A stretch of 39,902 bases of DNA. Source: Bacteroidales bacterium. GTDB lineage: Bacteria > Bacteroidota > Bacteroidia > Bacteroidales > UBA3824. Below, one piece after another: positions 8,968 to 18,248 of this stretch. The translations under genes and the position numbers were made by a program. The stretch is from NCBI GenBank assembly GCA_017417315.1, contig JAFPZK010000009.1:1-39902 (forward strand), written 5' to 3'. The notes beneath the pieces are model-generated. The model saw only the letters and a program-made list of their open reading frames with translations, was not told the DNA's origin and did not search any database. Each line of letters begins with the position of its first letter. Position 1 is the first letter of the stretch.

Positions 8968-10563
8968 TCAAATTATAAAACTAAACACCGTAACACCGTC
9001 TTTACTTTCAGCAAAAAGACGGCTGTTATGAAGTTCCAAAAACTTCATACAAAGCCTCAAACCGAAGCCCGTACCTTTTTCGCCGGCAGTCCCCAAGGTA
9101 GAAGCAACCGAGGCTCCCGAATTTATTTTTTCTATTTTATTTTGCGGAATTTCATCACCGGAATTAGAAACCGAAACTTTAACTTTACCGTCAAGAAGTC
9201 TTTCTGCAAAAATTTTCACGACAGTTGACTCAAAAGAAAACTTCACGGCATTAGAAACCAAATTTCTGATAACCGTCGAAATTTTATATTCGTCAGCCGA
9301 AATTATAATATCCCTGCCGACTAAATTATCAAGTTTAACCAACTTTCTATACGCCTGCGACGAAATCAAATCCACAACCGACTCCACAATCTGACATAGC
9401 GGTATCGTCTGAATATCCAAACTTAAATCTCCTGAGAGCGAATTAGAATAATCCAAAAGGTTGACAAGCAAATCATAACCCTCAGAAGCAGAAGTTCTTA
9501 TTATATCCGTATATTCTTTTGCCCCGTCATAATCGCCTGAATTTAACGCCTCAGACAAAAGCCTCGCAAAACCGATTAACGAATTAAACGGATTTTTCAA
9601 ATCATGCCCGATGATTTTCATCAAACGGTTTTTTGCCTCGATTTCTTCTTCAAGACGGTTTTGAATTTTGCGGTTTTCCGTAATGTCAAGCACCGTACCG
9701 AGAACTCTTACGGCAAAATTGTTTTCGTCCTTAACCGTTACACCTTTTATTTCTATACAAACTTTTCTGCCGTCATTCTGACGGACAATTTGAGTTTCTA
9801 ATGTAAAAGGCTTACCGGCAATCACAACGTTATCCTTCAAAAAATGCCCTACCCTTTGACGGTCTTCGGGAACAATCATAGCATAAAAACGTTCCAAAGT
9901 ACATGTTGTCGGGTCTTCAAGTCCCAAAATCTCTCCCGTAGCACGGCTTAATATATAAGTGTCGGTTATCAGATTAAAATCGTAATAGTTGCCGTATTTA
10001 AAAATCGAATCATAGTCTATCTTAGGACCGTAATCCGTCTCGGAAACGTATCTGAAACTATATTCAAGAATTTTTGAAGCGGTTTCGATAACTTTCAAAA
10101 CGGCGTATTCCAACCTTCTTTTTGAAATTACCGGCACTGAGGTAAGTATCGTTTGTTGCTCGTAATCTTCAAAATTAAAAGGTCCGCTCATTATGTACCC
10201 GATACATTTGTCCTTTATCCACATAGGAATACCTATTCCGTATGTGCGGTTAGGATGATAAAGAATGTTAACATATTTCACCGGATTAGAAATACGGTCA
10301 CGGGCAATAGAGACAACCTCTCCCTCAAACTTTCTGTCAGAATGTTCGAGGAAAAAGCCGGAGCGTTGATAATAAGGCTCTTTTACGACTGCTAAGATTT
10401 CGAATTCCAGTAAATTAGACATAACGGCAATTTCGCTGTTAGAGCCGAAAACCCTGATAAAAAGCCCACAAGCATTTTCTATTTGAGCCTCGCTGCAACT
10501 GCCGTCATAACTGACAAAACCGTCAACCAACATCTGTGAATCATTGACAACTATATAATTCAT
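8968..10563 (-). CDS. Histidine kinase with PocR-like and PAS sensor domains
   Basis: This 531-residue cytoplasmic protein has an N-terminal region (about 15-165) with the pattern IGIPMWIKDKCIGYIMSGPF, resembling the PocR ligand-binding domain. The cysteines seen in many PocR domains are not obvious. A PAS_3-like domain follows (about 195-295), then a coiled coil, HisKA with His320 in IGHDLKNPFNSLIGF, and a HATPase with NLVSNAVKFS and GTGFGLRLC. The G1 box is unusual (SNSGDEIP in place of DxGxGI), a variation found in some functional kinases. It is the first gene of the four-gene sensor operon; its TGA overlaps a possible TTG start of the next gene. No promoter consensus was found upstream of the ATG at 10563. 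Confidence 0.88.
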   Translation of the reverse strand: MNYIVVNDSQMLVDGFVSYDGSCSEAQIENACGLFIRVFGSNSEIAVMSNLLEFEILAVVKEPYYQRSGFFLEHSDRKFEGEVVSIARDRISNPVKYVNILYHPNRTYGIGIPMWIKDKCIGYIMSGPFNFEDYEQQTILTSVPVISKRRLEYAVLKVIETASKILEYSFRYVSETDYGPKIDYDSIFKYGNYYDFNLITDTYILSRATGEILGLEDPTTCTLERFYAMIVPEDRQRVGHFLKDNVVIAGKPFTLETQIVRQNDGRKVCIEIKGVTVKDENNFAVRVLGTVLDITENRKIQNRLEEEIEAKNRLMKIIGHDLKNPFNSLIGFARLLSEALNSGDYDGAKEYTDIIRTSASEGYDLLVNLLDYSNSLSGDLSLDIQTIPLCQIVESVVDLISSQAYRKLVKLDNLVGRDIIISADEYKISTVIRNLVSNAVKFSFESTVVKIFAERLLDGKVKVSVSNSGDEIPQNKIEKINSGASVASTLGTAGEKGTGFGLRLCMKFLELHNSRLFAESKDGVTVFSFII

Positions 10564-10625
10564 ACCGCCAATTTTCTTGTATAAAAAACCGCACTAAATT
10601 AAGTATTTTTTTTGTAAAAAAAGTA

Positions 10626-10656
10626 TTGGAGTTAATAAAAAAAAATAATAAATTTG
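10626..10656 (+). promoter_or_regulatory. pgk promoter
   Basis: TTG (10626-10628), 20-bp A-rich spacer, TAAATTTG (10649-10656): a full Bacteroidota-type promoter. It leaves a short A/T-rich leader of roughly 35 nt before the pgk ATG at 10699. Confidence 0.75.
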
Positions 10657-10698
10657 CATTTGTAAATTTTTTAAAATCAACATAAAATTTAATTATTC

Positions 10699-11976
10699 AT
10701 GCAAAAGATTGATAATTACAATTTTAAGGGCAAAAAAGTTATTGTCAGAGTAGACTTTAACGTGCCTTTGAATAAAGAAACCGGCGAGGTTTCTGACGAT
10801 ACGAGAATCCGCGGCGCGTTGCCGACAATCAAAAAAATCATCGAAGACGGCGGAGCGGCTATCTTAATGTCGCACATGGGCAAACCTAAAAACGTAGATC
10901 CGCACTCAGGCGATGCAAAATTTTCACTCAAACAGATTATCCCTGCTATTGAGAAGTACACAAAAGAGTTCGGCGTTCCCGCAATTCAGTTTGCAGAAGA
11001 CTGCGCTAACGCAGACGCTCAGGCTGTTGCATTGAAACCCGGTCAGATTCTTCTTCTTGAAAACCTCCGTTTCTACGCTGAGGAAGAAGGCAAACCCAGA
11101 GGTATCGAAAAAGACGATCCTAACTTTGAGGCTGCTAAAACAGCAATGAAAGCAAAACAGGCTGATTTTGCAAAGAAACTTGCTTCTTACGCAGAGGTTT
11201 ATGTAAACGATGCTTTCGGTACGGCACACCGTAAACACGCTTCAACGGCAGTTATCGCTGATTCGTTTGCTGAGGACAAAAAGATGTTCGGTTTCCTTAT
11301 CAACAAGGAACTCGATGCTATGGATCAGGTACTTAACAACGCCCGCAAACCTTTCACGGCTATCATGGGCGGTGCAAAAGTTTCTGACAAAATCAACGTT
11401 ATCACCAACCTTTTGGACAGAGTTCAGAACCTTATCATCGGCGGCGGCATGACCTACACCTTTATTAAGGCTCTCGGCGGCAAAATCGGTAATTCACTTT
11501 GCGAAGAAGACAAACTCGACCTTGCAAAAGAAATTCTTGACAAAGCAAAAGCAAAAGGCGTAAACGTATATTTGCCGGTTGACGCTGTTAACGCTGACAA
11601 ATTCGACAAAGATGCCAACACACAAGTTTCAGACGTTAACAACACACCTGACGGCTGGATGGGCTTGGACATCGCGGAAAAATCAATTGCAAAATTTGAA
11701 GAAGTTATCGTTAACTCTAAGACCGTTATTTGGAACGGACCTATGGGCGTTTTCGAGATGGAAAAATTTGCAAAAGGTACATCAGCAATCGCACAGGCAG
11801 TTGCAAAAGCAACGGCAAACGGTGCATTCACGCTTATCGGCGGCGGCGATTCAGTTGCTGCAATCAACAAGAACGGTCTTGCTGACAAAGTAAGTTACGT
11901 TTCTACCGGCGGCGGCGCAATGCTCGAATACATGGAAGGCAAACAACTTCCCGGTATCGTTGCTATCAGAGGATAA
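10699..11976 (+). CDS. pgk: Phosphoglycerate kinase
   Basis: This cytoplasmic glycolytic enzyme transfers phosphate between 1,3-bisphosphoglycerate and ADP, giving 3-phosphoglycerate and ATP. The 425-residue sequence shows the family signature RVDFNVPLN near the N-terminus, [56 protein letters not shown] and the C-terminal GGGDSVAAI and [13 protein letters not shown] nucleotide-binding loops. Length is at the upper end for bacterial enzymes, as expected in Bacteroidota. It is monocistronic, with a consensus promoter and a strong terminator shared with the convergent lipoprotein gene. Codon use looks more biased toward preferred codons than in the neighbours, as expected for high expression. 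Confidence 0.99.
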   Translation: MQKIDNYNFKGKKVIVRVDFNVPLNKETGEVSDDTRIRGALPTIKKIIEDGGAAILMSHMGKPKNVDPHSGDAKFSLKQIIPAIEKYTKEFGVPAIQFAEDCANADAQAVALKPGQILLLENLRFYAEEEGKPRGIEKDDPNFEAAKTAMKAKQADFAKKLASYAEVYVNDAFGTAHRKHASTAVIADSFAEDKKMFGFLINKELDAMDQVLNNARKPFTAIMGGAKVSDKINVITNLLDRVQNLIIGGGMTYTFIKALGGKIGNSLCEEDKLDLAKEILDKAKAKGVNVYLPVDAVNADKFDKDANTQVSDVNNTPDGWMGLDIAEKSIAKFEEVIVNSKTVIWNGPMGVFEMEKFAKGTSAIAQAVAKATANGAFTLIGGGDSVAAINKNGLADKVSYVSTGGGAMLEYMEGKQLPGIVAIRG

Positions 11977-11995
11977 TTTTTCTCATAACACATAT

Positions 11996-12031
11996 AAAAA
12001 AACGGCTGCCGAAAAGCAGCCGTTTTTTTTT
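11996..12031. terminator. Bidirectional terminator between pgk and the lipoprotein gene
   Basis: AAAACGGCTGC (11999-12009) pairs with GCAGCCGTTTT (12016-12026) around the loop CGAAAA. A-run on the left and T-run on the right allow termination in both directions, for pgk (+) and for the convergent gene ending at 12039 (-). Confidence 0.92.
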
Positions 12032-12038
12032 GTATGTG

Positions 12039-13397
12039 TTAAAAACCTTTGGGACGTTTGAAAACAAAAATCGAAGGTTTTGTGCTGCCTTTTTCAAGTC
12101 CTACTTCTTCGCCGAATTTTGTGACGGGGTCAGCATTATTGTCAAAACCGACAAAAATTGCGTTCTTTGTCAGCCAAAGAGACTCCGCCATGCCGTAGTC
12201 TGCGTGATAATTATGCTGCGTGCCGTTGTTAGAAAACTTCTTGAAACTTGCATAAACACTTTTCTTTGTCTTAACGTCAAACCGTCTTACCAAACAATTC
12301 TGACGGTCAAGAATATACAAGAATCCGTTTTCGTAATACAAATCCGAAACATCGCCGTCATTCGGTAAAATTTCATTATCGTATGGCGCGGTAAGTTTTC
12401 CTGACTTCATATCATAAACAAACATTCTGCGGGGATTGCGCTCTTTGGCAATGTAAAGAAGATAATTTTTGTTGTCAACGGTCATACCTTCGATTCCGGC
12501 ATTGTTGCCGCTCCAAAGACGCATATCTTCTCCCAAAATACTGAAATTAATTCTCAAAGAATCAAACTCTTCTGCGTTTTTTTCTTTTTGAACATAAAGC
12601 AAATCGTGAATTTCGTCCGCCAAAATAAACCTGTCTCCTATCACGTCAATCACTTCAAAATCAAGGTCTTGGCTCGTGATGTTAGAGGTTTTGTAAGCGC
12701 GGGTCAGATAAAATTTACCTTTCAAAGTGTCCACTTCGTAAATGTCGCGGGTGTCGGGCTTGTCGGCGATAGCATACATTTTACCGTCCCGTCCCGTCAA
12801 AGAAGAAATGTCAAAACGTCCGCGCGATTCTTCACAATCGTTTTCCCCGAGCATATAAATACTTTTTGAATGCAAAAGTTCAAGCGTAATGCAACCCGGA
12901 AATTCGGGAATTTTCATATATTCAACGTGGCTATGCCAATGACGCTGCATTTTGGAAATCAACTGCGAAACTATAAGCGTATTGTCGGGATTTTTTACCT
13001 CAGACAAAGAAGCATAATTATCAGGCCAAACAAAAACACGCTTACCGTCAAGACTATGGAAAAAGATTTCTGCGAGTTTTCCGGCTTTGTTATAACAAAA
13101 AACCGCATTGCCGGCAATCGTTAAACCTTTTGCAGCAGAAGACGGCTCGATTTTAAATTTAAACGCCGTATCCCTTAATGTCTGCAAATCACTGATTGTT
13201 ACGGGAGTTTCGTTTTTCAAAACTTTCAAATTAACTTTATTTTTTTTGTTGACAAGTTTTGAAATGTCAAAATCCCTAATTGTGTCAACACTGCAAACTG
13301 CGGCTTGGTCTGCATAAAAAATGTTTTCTTTTTTGTCCGTCTGTCTGCAAGAAACAAAAAATACGGAAATTACAAATATTAATACTATCGTTTTCAT
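12039..13397 (-). CDS. Lipoprotein with SdiA-regulated/phytase-like beta-propeller
   Basis: This is a 452-residue predicted lipoprotein: MKTIVLIFVISVFFVSC carries a lipobox with Cys17 as lipidation site. The mature part is rich in beta strands typical of a propeller. Motifs GIEGMTVDNKNYLLYIAKERNPRRMFVYD, DVSDLYYENGFLYILDRQN and AESLWLTKNAIFVGFDNN resemble the SdiA-regulated and esterase-like-phytase propeller families, where EG..D and lyI..E/D repeats mark blades. The substrate is unknown and catalysis is not established. It is probably on the periplasmic or outer-membrane surface. It is transcribed divergently from the M14 peptidase gene with only 33 bp between start codons, so the two promoters must overlap. 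Confidence 0.75.
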   Translation of the reverse strand: MKTIVLIFVISVFFVSCRQTDKKENIFYADQAAVCSVDTIRDFDISKLVNKKNKVNLKVLKNETPVTISDLQTLRDTAFKFKIEPSSAAKGLTIAGNAVFCYNKAGKLAEIFFHSLDGKRVFVWPDNYASLSEVKNPDNTLIVSQLISKMQRHWHSHVEYMKIPEFPGCITLELLHSKSIYMLGENDCEESRGRFDISSLTGRDGKMYAIADKPDTRDIYEVDTLKGKFYLTRAYKTSNITSQDLDFEVIDVIGDRFILADEIHDLLYVQKEKNAEEFDSLRINFSILGEDMRLWSGNNAGIEGMTVDNKNYLLYIAKERNPRRMFVYDMKSGKLTAPYDNEILPNDGDVSDLYYENGFLYILDRQNCLVRRFDVKTKKSVYASFKKFSNNGTQHNYHADYGMAESLWLTKNAIFVGFDNNADPVTKFGEEVGLEKGSTKPSIFVFKRPKGF

Positions 13398-13407
13398 TTT
13401 TTTTTTA

Positions 13408-13415
13408 TATTTTTG
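13408..13415 (+). promoter_or_regulatory. -7 element for the M14 peptidase operon
   Basis: TATTTTTG matches TAnnTTTG in the 33-bp gap between divergent genes. A TTG at the expected -33 distance is not seen, and the leader would be under 15 nt, so this is tentative. Confidence 0.4.
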
Positions 13416-13430
13416 TAGAAAAATTTTGCT

Positions 13431-14606
13431 ATGGATATTCTCGCTTTAAGCAACAACTACGACCTATATAAAGAAAAGTCATTGCGAAAAAGACGGTTCA
13501 AATATACGGATTTTTATCAAGTTATCGGCAAACATTTAGAAAAAAAAAATGTAAATTTTTTAGAACCTGAATTTTCGTTTGAAGGGCGCAAAATTTTCGT
13601 CATGACCTACGGCACCGGCAAAACGACAATTTTGATATTTTCGCAAATGCACGGCAACGAACCCGTTTCGACAGAGGCACTTATGGATTTTATTAACTTT
13701 TTGGAGGCCGACAAAGTCTGGTCAAAAAAAGTAAAATTAATTATGATTCCGCTTCTGAATCCCGACGGCAACGAAAAATTTGACCGTAGAAATGCACAAG
13801 GAATCGACATCAACAGAGATGCAAGAAAACTCGTTTCGCCGGAAGCCCGAATTTTAGCAAAGATACACAAAGAATTTTCGCCGGATTTCGCGCTGAATCT
13901 TCACGATATGGAACCGCATTACACCTCAAAACCCGAAAATCTTCAAACAGTTTTGGCAGTTCTTGCGCCCGAATGTGATGAAATAGGAAGTGTAAATCCG
14001 GCAAGAAAACGCGCCGTAAAAGTTATTTCAGGAATCATAACAGCCATTAACCAGTTGATTCCTAATCGTTTAGCAAAATACACCGACAAATTTACGCCGG
14101 AGGCTTTCGGTGATACTTTTATGCAAAAAGGCACGTCATCAATTTTATTGGAAACGGGTTCAATTTTTAATGATAAAGAGCGGTTATTTGCAAGAAAAAT
14201 TGTATTTTTGTCAATCGTAAAAGCAGTGGATTTGATTGCGCTAAAAGGTTATCTGAACACTGCTGTCGGCGTTTACAGAAAACTACCCGACAATCAGCGC
14301 AACAATGCTTTTGATTTAAAAATACAAAATCTTTCAGTAAAAACCTCACGCGGTGATTATCAGTTGGATATAGGAATCCGACGGATAAAAAAAACGTACA
14401 ACGACGAAGATTTTGCGGACGAATTTTCCGATTACAGAATTGTTAACATCGGAGATTTAAAAAGATTCGGGGCGATAAAAAGTTTTGATGCCACGGATTA
14501 TGTATTTAACGGAAATTATACGGAAATTTTCATCGGACAAAAAGCCGGTTTCGAGATTTCCTCAAACAAAAAAAATGAAATCATAAACATAAAAAGTTTA
14601 TTATAA
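13431..14606 (+). CDS. M14 family zinc carboxypeptidase-like protein
   Basis: This 391-residue protein has the metallocarboxypeptidase M14 signature. The zinc ligands His74 and Glu77 are in SQMHGNEPVS, the third ligand His158 in LNLHDMEP, the substrate-binding NRDAR follows NPDGNEKFDRRNAQGID, and the probable catalytic Glu241 is in ILLETGS. No signal peptide is evident, so it is predicted to be cytoplasmic, unlike digestive carboxypeptidases; a role in processing cell-wall peptides or other small peptides is an inference. The C-terminal 130 residues form an added domain that I do not recognise. It is the first gene of a plus-strand operon; the next ATG is 3 bp beyond the stop. Confidence 0.88.
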   Translation: MDILALSNNYDLYKEKSLRKRRFKYTDFYQVIGKHLEKKNVNFLEPEFSFEGRKIFVMTYGTGKTTILIFSQMHGNEPVSTEALMDFINFLEADKVWSKKVKLIMIPLLNPDGNEKFDRRNAQGIDINRDARKLVSPEARILAKIHKEFSPDFALNLHDMEPHYTSKPENLQTVLAVLAPECDEIGSVNPARKRAVKVISGIITAINQLIPNRLAKYTDKFTPEAFGDTFMQKGTSSILLETGSIFNDKERLFARKIVFLSIVKAVDLIALKGYLNTAVGVYRKLPDNQRNNAFDLKIQNLSVKTSRGDYQLDIGIRRIKKTYNDEDFADEFSDYRIVNIGDLKRFGAIKSFDATDYVFNGNYTEIFIGQKAGFEISSNKKNEIINIKSLL

Positions 14607-14609
14607 AAA

Positions 14610-15683
14610 ATGGAAAATACCGTTCACATTGACGATATAACGGAAGAACAACGCAGGCTCTTGATTAACAACTATTTCAAGGCAGGCAAAATAGAACTGC
14701 CGTCTTTTACCAAAGGCAGAATAATATTGGTATATGCAGGAATTTTTTTAGGCATCGTTTTGATGTTTTATCTTAAAAATGCCGTTCCGACGGTGATATT
14801 TTCTACGTCGTGTTTTGTGTTTGCGCTATGGCATTTCTACAAATTCATAACGCCGTACTTTCAGGTAAAACGCATGCTTTCGCAACGTCCGGAAGATGCA
14901 CAAATAGTTTCTTGGCTGATTAAAGATTTAAAACAGACGGTTAAACCGCGCAGTATCACGACCTTAGGGCTTAATATGAGCGATGTCAAGGCTGAAAATT
15001 TCATTATCATTCCCGTTCCCGTCTTTTGGGAAACACCCGGAATTGACTCTTCACAAATTATGCGTTCTCCGCTTAATGACGGCACTTATATATATACGGT
15101 GTGGCGGGTTCAGATTTTGGTGCTGACAAAACATTACATCAGCCTCTTTAAATGCAATTATAATTGGCTTCAAGACACCATAAGCGGAATATCCACAAAC
15201 GAATTTTATTTTCAGGACATTTCGTCAATCAGAGATGACATTAGAGAAATCGAGTATAATTTTATTGACAATGCCGAACAAAAAATCGGAGCAGGAAGGG
15301 TTTTCTGCGTAACTAATTTTTCGGGTGAATATCTGACGGTCATCAACGAAATACCGTCGCTTGCCGCCCCGAAAAATCTGTCAGTAAACTTAGAATACAT
15401 TGTCTCGTTGCTAAGAATGATTTTGCGTAACCGCAGATTCAACATTCAGAGAGAGGTTGCCGTAGAAAAGAAACCGGAAGAACTCGATGCCGCAACCATT
15501 GAAGAGAAAAAACGCGAAGAAAACATCGAACTTATAAATTCAATCGACTACCTCTTGCGCAACGATGTAGACGGCGACGAAAGTCCTGAATCGCAATTCG
15601 GAGACAACATCGCAAAATCAAGTTTTGACGATGACATAACAACAAACTCCGACGGTAGCATCGACTTAGACGATAACGCATAA
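14610..15683 (+). CDS. Predicted inner-membrane protein, unknown function
   Basis: This 357-residue protein is not recognised. It has a polar N-terminus (1-38), two adjacent membrane helices at about 39-58 (IILVYAGIFLGIVLMFYL) and 63-82, then a long soluble region with alternating strands (about 100-270) including a GTYIYTVWRVQILVLTKHYI segment. The C-terminal tail is highly charged, ending in a run of Asp/Ser/Asn. The tail and soluble domain are likely cytoplasmic. It is co-transcribed with the M14 peptidase gene upstream (3-bp gap) and the secreted-protein gene downstream (26-bp gap). No enzymatic motif is visible. Confidence 0.75.
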   Translation: MENTVHIDDITEEQRRLLINNYFKAGKIELPSFTKGRIILVYAGIFLGIVLMFYLKNAVPTVIFSTSCFVFALWHFYKFITPYFQVKRMLSQRPEDAQIVSWLIKDLKQTVKPRSITTLGLNMSDVKAENFIIIPVPVFWETPGIDSSQIMRSPLNDGTYIYTVWRVQILVLTKHYISLFKCNYNWLQDTISGISTNEFYFQDISSIRDDIREIEYNFIDNAEQKIGAGRVFCVTNFSGEYLTVINEIPSLAAPKNLSVNLEYIVSLLRMILRNRRFNIQREVAVEKKPEELDAATIEEKKREENIELINSIDYLLRNDVDGDESPESQFGDNIAKSSFDDDITTNSDGSIDLDDNA

Positions 15684-15709
15684 TATAATAAACTTTCAAT
15701 CAAACGATT

Positions 15710-16327
15710 ATGAAACGGTTAACTATTTTTTCCGCATTAATTTTTCTCTGCTTGTTTTCTACGGCACAGGAGGCAAGAAACATTGCCGTAAAAACCGACT
15801 CCATAATGAAGGCTTTCAACAAGGAGTTGTCAAACGAAAAATACGTGTTCACCGAAATGGTGAAAAACCCCGACAATTTTTTTGATGATCAAGACAACGA
15901 AATCATCGGCGACACAATTCAACTTTACGATTACGAACATTTTCAGTTTTATCGGACGAAAAAGAAAAACGGGTATTTTATGGCGGAATATTACAAGGGC
16001 AGAATCGGAAATTTGTTTGAAAACGAGAAGTTTACATATTATTTTTATAACGGAGAGTTGAAACTGACACAATCACTCCTTGTAAAACACGGTGACGGAT
16101 TAGACGACTACGGAGTTTATTATTTTGTGGAAGAAAGACGGCTTTTGTTTGACGGCAAAACCTCTGATTTTCCGTATTACATTATGCGCGACGGCGAAGG
16201 TCAATCAGAAGTATTCGACATCAACAGACTGAATTTCAAAGTAATAGATGCCCGCAGAATAATTTACGACAAATACACGTTTGAAATTATCGGCGACAAA
16301 ATTTTTAACGGACAAACAGATTTTTAA
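15710..16327 (+). CDS. Secreted protein of unknown function
   Basis: This 205-residue protein has a clean signal peptide (MKRLTIFSALIFLCLFSTAQ, cleavage about residue 20) and no lipobox cysteine. The mature part is rich in aromatic residues and beta strands (for example YDYEHFQFYRTKKKNGYFMA and FTYYFYNGELKLTQS), which looks like a small beta-sandwich or barrel, but I recognise no family. It lies between the membrane protein gene and menG, 9 bp before the latter, so it belongs to the same transcript. A periplasmic location is inferred. Confidence 0.7.
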   Translation: MKRLTIFSALIFLCLFSTAQEARNIAVKTDSIMKAFNKELSNEKYVFTEMVKNPDNFFDDQDNEIIGDTIQLYDYEHFQFYRTKKKNGYFMAEYYKGRIGNLFENEKFTYYFYNGELKLTQSLLVKHGDGLDDYGVYYFVEERRLLFDGKTSDFPYYIMRDGEGQSEVFDINRLNFKVIDARRIIYDKYTFEIIGDKIFNGQTDF

Positions 16328-16336
16328 AAACATAAA

Positions 16337-17059
16337 ATGGAAGTAAAACCTTACGAAAACTCTTCAAAAAACAAGCGCGAACAAGTAGAGGATATGTTTG
16401 ACAACATAGCCCCGAAATACGATTTTTTGAATCACTCGCTGACTTTCGGCATTGACAAACTTTGGCGCAAAAAAGCAATAAAAGCCGCCTCCAAGGCCTC
16501 TCCGAAAACCATTCTTGATATTGCTGCCGGCACTGGCGACTTCACAATTATCGAAGCCGAAAAAACTTCCGCAAGAATTACTGCGATTGACATTTCGCAA
16601 AATATGCTTGACATCGCAATCAAAAAAGCGGAGAAAAAAGGTCTATCCGATAGAATCACATTTTTGAAAGCAGATTCTCTTGCCATGCCTTTTGAAGACG
16701 ATAGTTTTGAAGCGGTAACGGTCGGCTTCGGTGTCAGAAATTTTGTTGACATACCCAAAGGCTTAAAAGAGATTTTCAGGGTTTTGACACCAAACGGCAG
16801 GCTCGTGGTTTTGGAACTCTCCGAGCCGCCGAACAAAATAGTAAAAGCGGGTTATAGTTTTTATTTTCATAAAGTTCTGCCGTTTTGGGGCAAACTGATT
16901 TCAAAAGACAGCGAGGCATACAAATATCTGCCGAAAAGCGTAGACAATTTTCCCTACGGCGAAAGATTTTTGACCTTAATGCAAGACGCCGGTTTCAAAA
17001 ACACAAAGTTAGAATGGCTGTCGTTAGGGCTTTCGGCGATTTATGTCGGGGAAAAATAA
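16337..17059 (+). CDS. menG: Demethylmenaquinone methyltransferase
   Basis: This enzyme methylates demethylmenaquinone with S-adenosylmethionine, the last step of menaquinone synthesis. The 240-residue protein matches the UbiE/MenG family: NIAPKYDFLNHSLTFGIDKLW near the N-terminus, SAM-binding motif I ILDIAAGTGDF (59-69), AIDISQNML, VTVGFGVRNFVD (family signature 2) and LELSEPPN followed by YSFYFHKVLPFWGKLISKD. In an anaerobic Bacteroidota, menaquinone is the electron carrier for fumarate respiration, so MenG rather than UbiE is the right name. It is the last gene of the operon and ends only 3 bp from the stop codon of the convergent gene at 17063. Confidence 0.96.
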   Translation: MEVKPYENSSKNKREQVEDMFDNIAPKYDFLNHSLTFGIDKLWRKKAIKAASKASPKTILDIAAGTGDFTIIEAEKTSARITAIDISQNMLDIAIKKAEKKGLSDRITFLKADSLAMPFEDDSFEAVTVGFGVRNFVDIPKGLKEIFRVLTPNGRLVVLELSEPPNKIVKAGYSFYFHKVLPFWGKLISKDSEAYKYLPKSVDNFPYGERFLTLMQDAGFKNTKLEWLSLGLSAIYVGEK

Positions 17060-17062
17060 AAC

Positions 17063-18034
17063 CTATTCCAAATCCGAAATCAACCCTTTATCGGGGTCGA
17101 ACTCTATAAAATCTACTCCGCCGGGAATTGCCTGAGCCTCTAACATCGGACTGCCGAAAAACGAGCCTTCACCTATATGTCTGAGAGTAGACGGCAAGGC
17201 GGCTTTTTGAAGGTTTTCGCAGTTGAAAAACGCATATTCGGGAATCGTCAACAAACCCGAAGGCAGTATTACGGCGATTAAATCGTTGACGCTTTCAAAA
17301 GCAAACTCCTCAATTTCTTTTACGCCTTGTAAAACATTATAAAGAGGAGTTTCCTTTTTCGACGGATAACGCAAAAGTTTTGTCAAATCTTTTGTATACA
17401 AAACAGATTCTACGGATACAAAATGCTTGTTTTCCTCCTCAACCTCTATTCTTACCAAACCCGAACAGCCCTGAAAAGCGCGTATTCCGATTTCAGAAAC
17501 CTCTTCGGGCAGTTTCAACGCCTGAATTTTCAGACAATTATAAAAGGCTTTGTTGCCGATTTTTTGTAATTTATCAGGAAGATTTATTTTTACAATTTTG
17601 TCGCAACCGGCAAAAGCATAATCGCCGATTTCAGTGATTCCGTCAGGCAGCGAAACTCCGTAGAGTGCCTCACAATGGCAAAAAACGCCTTCGGGAATGT
17701 TTTTAACGCCGTAAGGAATGTTTAGCGAATTGAGATTCACGCAGTTAAAGAAAGCGCGTTTGCCGATTTTCTTAACCGTTGACGGCAAAATCAAACTGCT
17801 GATACCTTTACAATTAGCAAAACCCGTATCAGCAACAGCCGCAACTTCATAAACAACATCATTGAACCTCACGCTTTGAGGAATCATAACGTTGCCCGAC
17901 ATTTTTTTGTCGTTAGAAAGCACTTCAACAGTTTTTTCACCAGTTACTCTGTACAAAAAAGTGCCGTTTTTAAACTCCTGAGCATTAACAAAACACGCTA
18001 ATATCAAAAACAAAAAAGTAAAAACAATTTTCAT
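17063..18034 (-). CDS. BspA-type leucine-rich repeat secreted protein
   Basis: This 323-residue protein has a signal peptide (MKIVFTFLFLILACFVNAQ) followed by a short beta region and about nine leucine-rich repeats of the BspA/LRR_5 type, each of about 23 residues with the pattern L..I..P..v..I...aF..C. Examples are GISSLILPSTVKKIGKRAFF and IVKINLPDKLQKIGNKAFY. Such proteins are surface-exposed or periplasmic and in some species bind host proteins; no such role can be shown here. No C-terminal sorting domain or lipobox is present. It converges on menG with a 3-bp gap and no terminator hairpin between them. Confidence 0.9.
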   Translation of the reverse strand: MKIVFTFLFLILACFVNAQEFKNGTFLYRVTGEKTVEVLSNDKKMSGNVMIPQSVRFNDVVYEVAAVADTGFANCKGISSLILPSTVKKIGKRAFFNCVNLNSLNIPYGVKNIPEGVFCHCEALYGVSLPDGITEIGDYAFAGCDKIVKINLPDKLQKIGNKAFYNCLKIQALKLPEEVSEIGIRAFQGCSGLVRIEVEEENKHFVSVESVLYTKDLTKLLRYPSKKETPLYNVLQGVKEIEEFAFESVNDLIAVILPSGLLTIPEYAFFNCENLQKAALPSTLRHIGEGSFFGSPMLEAQAIPGGVDFIEFDPDKGLISDLE

Positions 18035-18137
18035 AAGCCGATTTTTTTGTCGGTAAAAATAAAGAAAGACATCATACTAAAAATATCCTTTAACTTTTTT
18101 TAACCAAAAATTATTTTTCAAACACATTTTTTAAACC

Positions 18138-18145
18138 TACTTTTG
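18138..18145 (+). promoter_or_regulatory. -7 element for the GH43 gene
   Basis: TACTTTTG matches TAnnTTTG about 100 bp upstream of the ATG at 18249. No TTG lies at the usual -33 distance, so a weak or activator-dependent promoter is inferred. Confidence 0.4.
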
Positions 18146-18248
18146 CAGCAGACAAATTAACGTTAAAATAACACTTATTTTATTTTTTTGATTAGACATT
18201 TACATTTTTTTAAATAACACTTAACACTTATATTTTTTTTAAAACAAG

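Noticed and set aside
18031..18046. Small hairpin CCGATTTTTTTGTCGG upstream of the LRR gene
   Set aside because: A 4-bp stem with an 8-nt T-rich loop is too weak to call.
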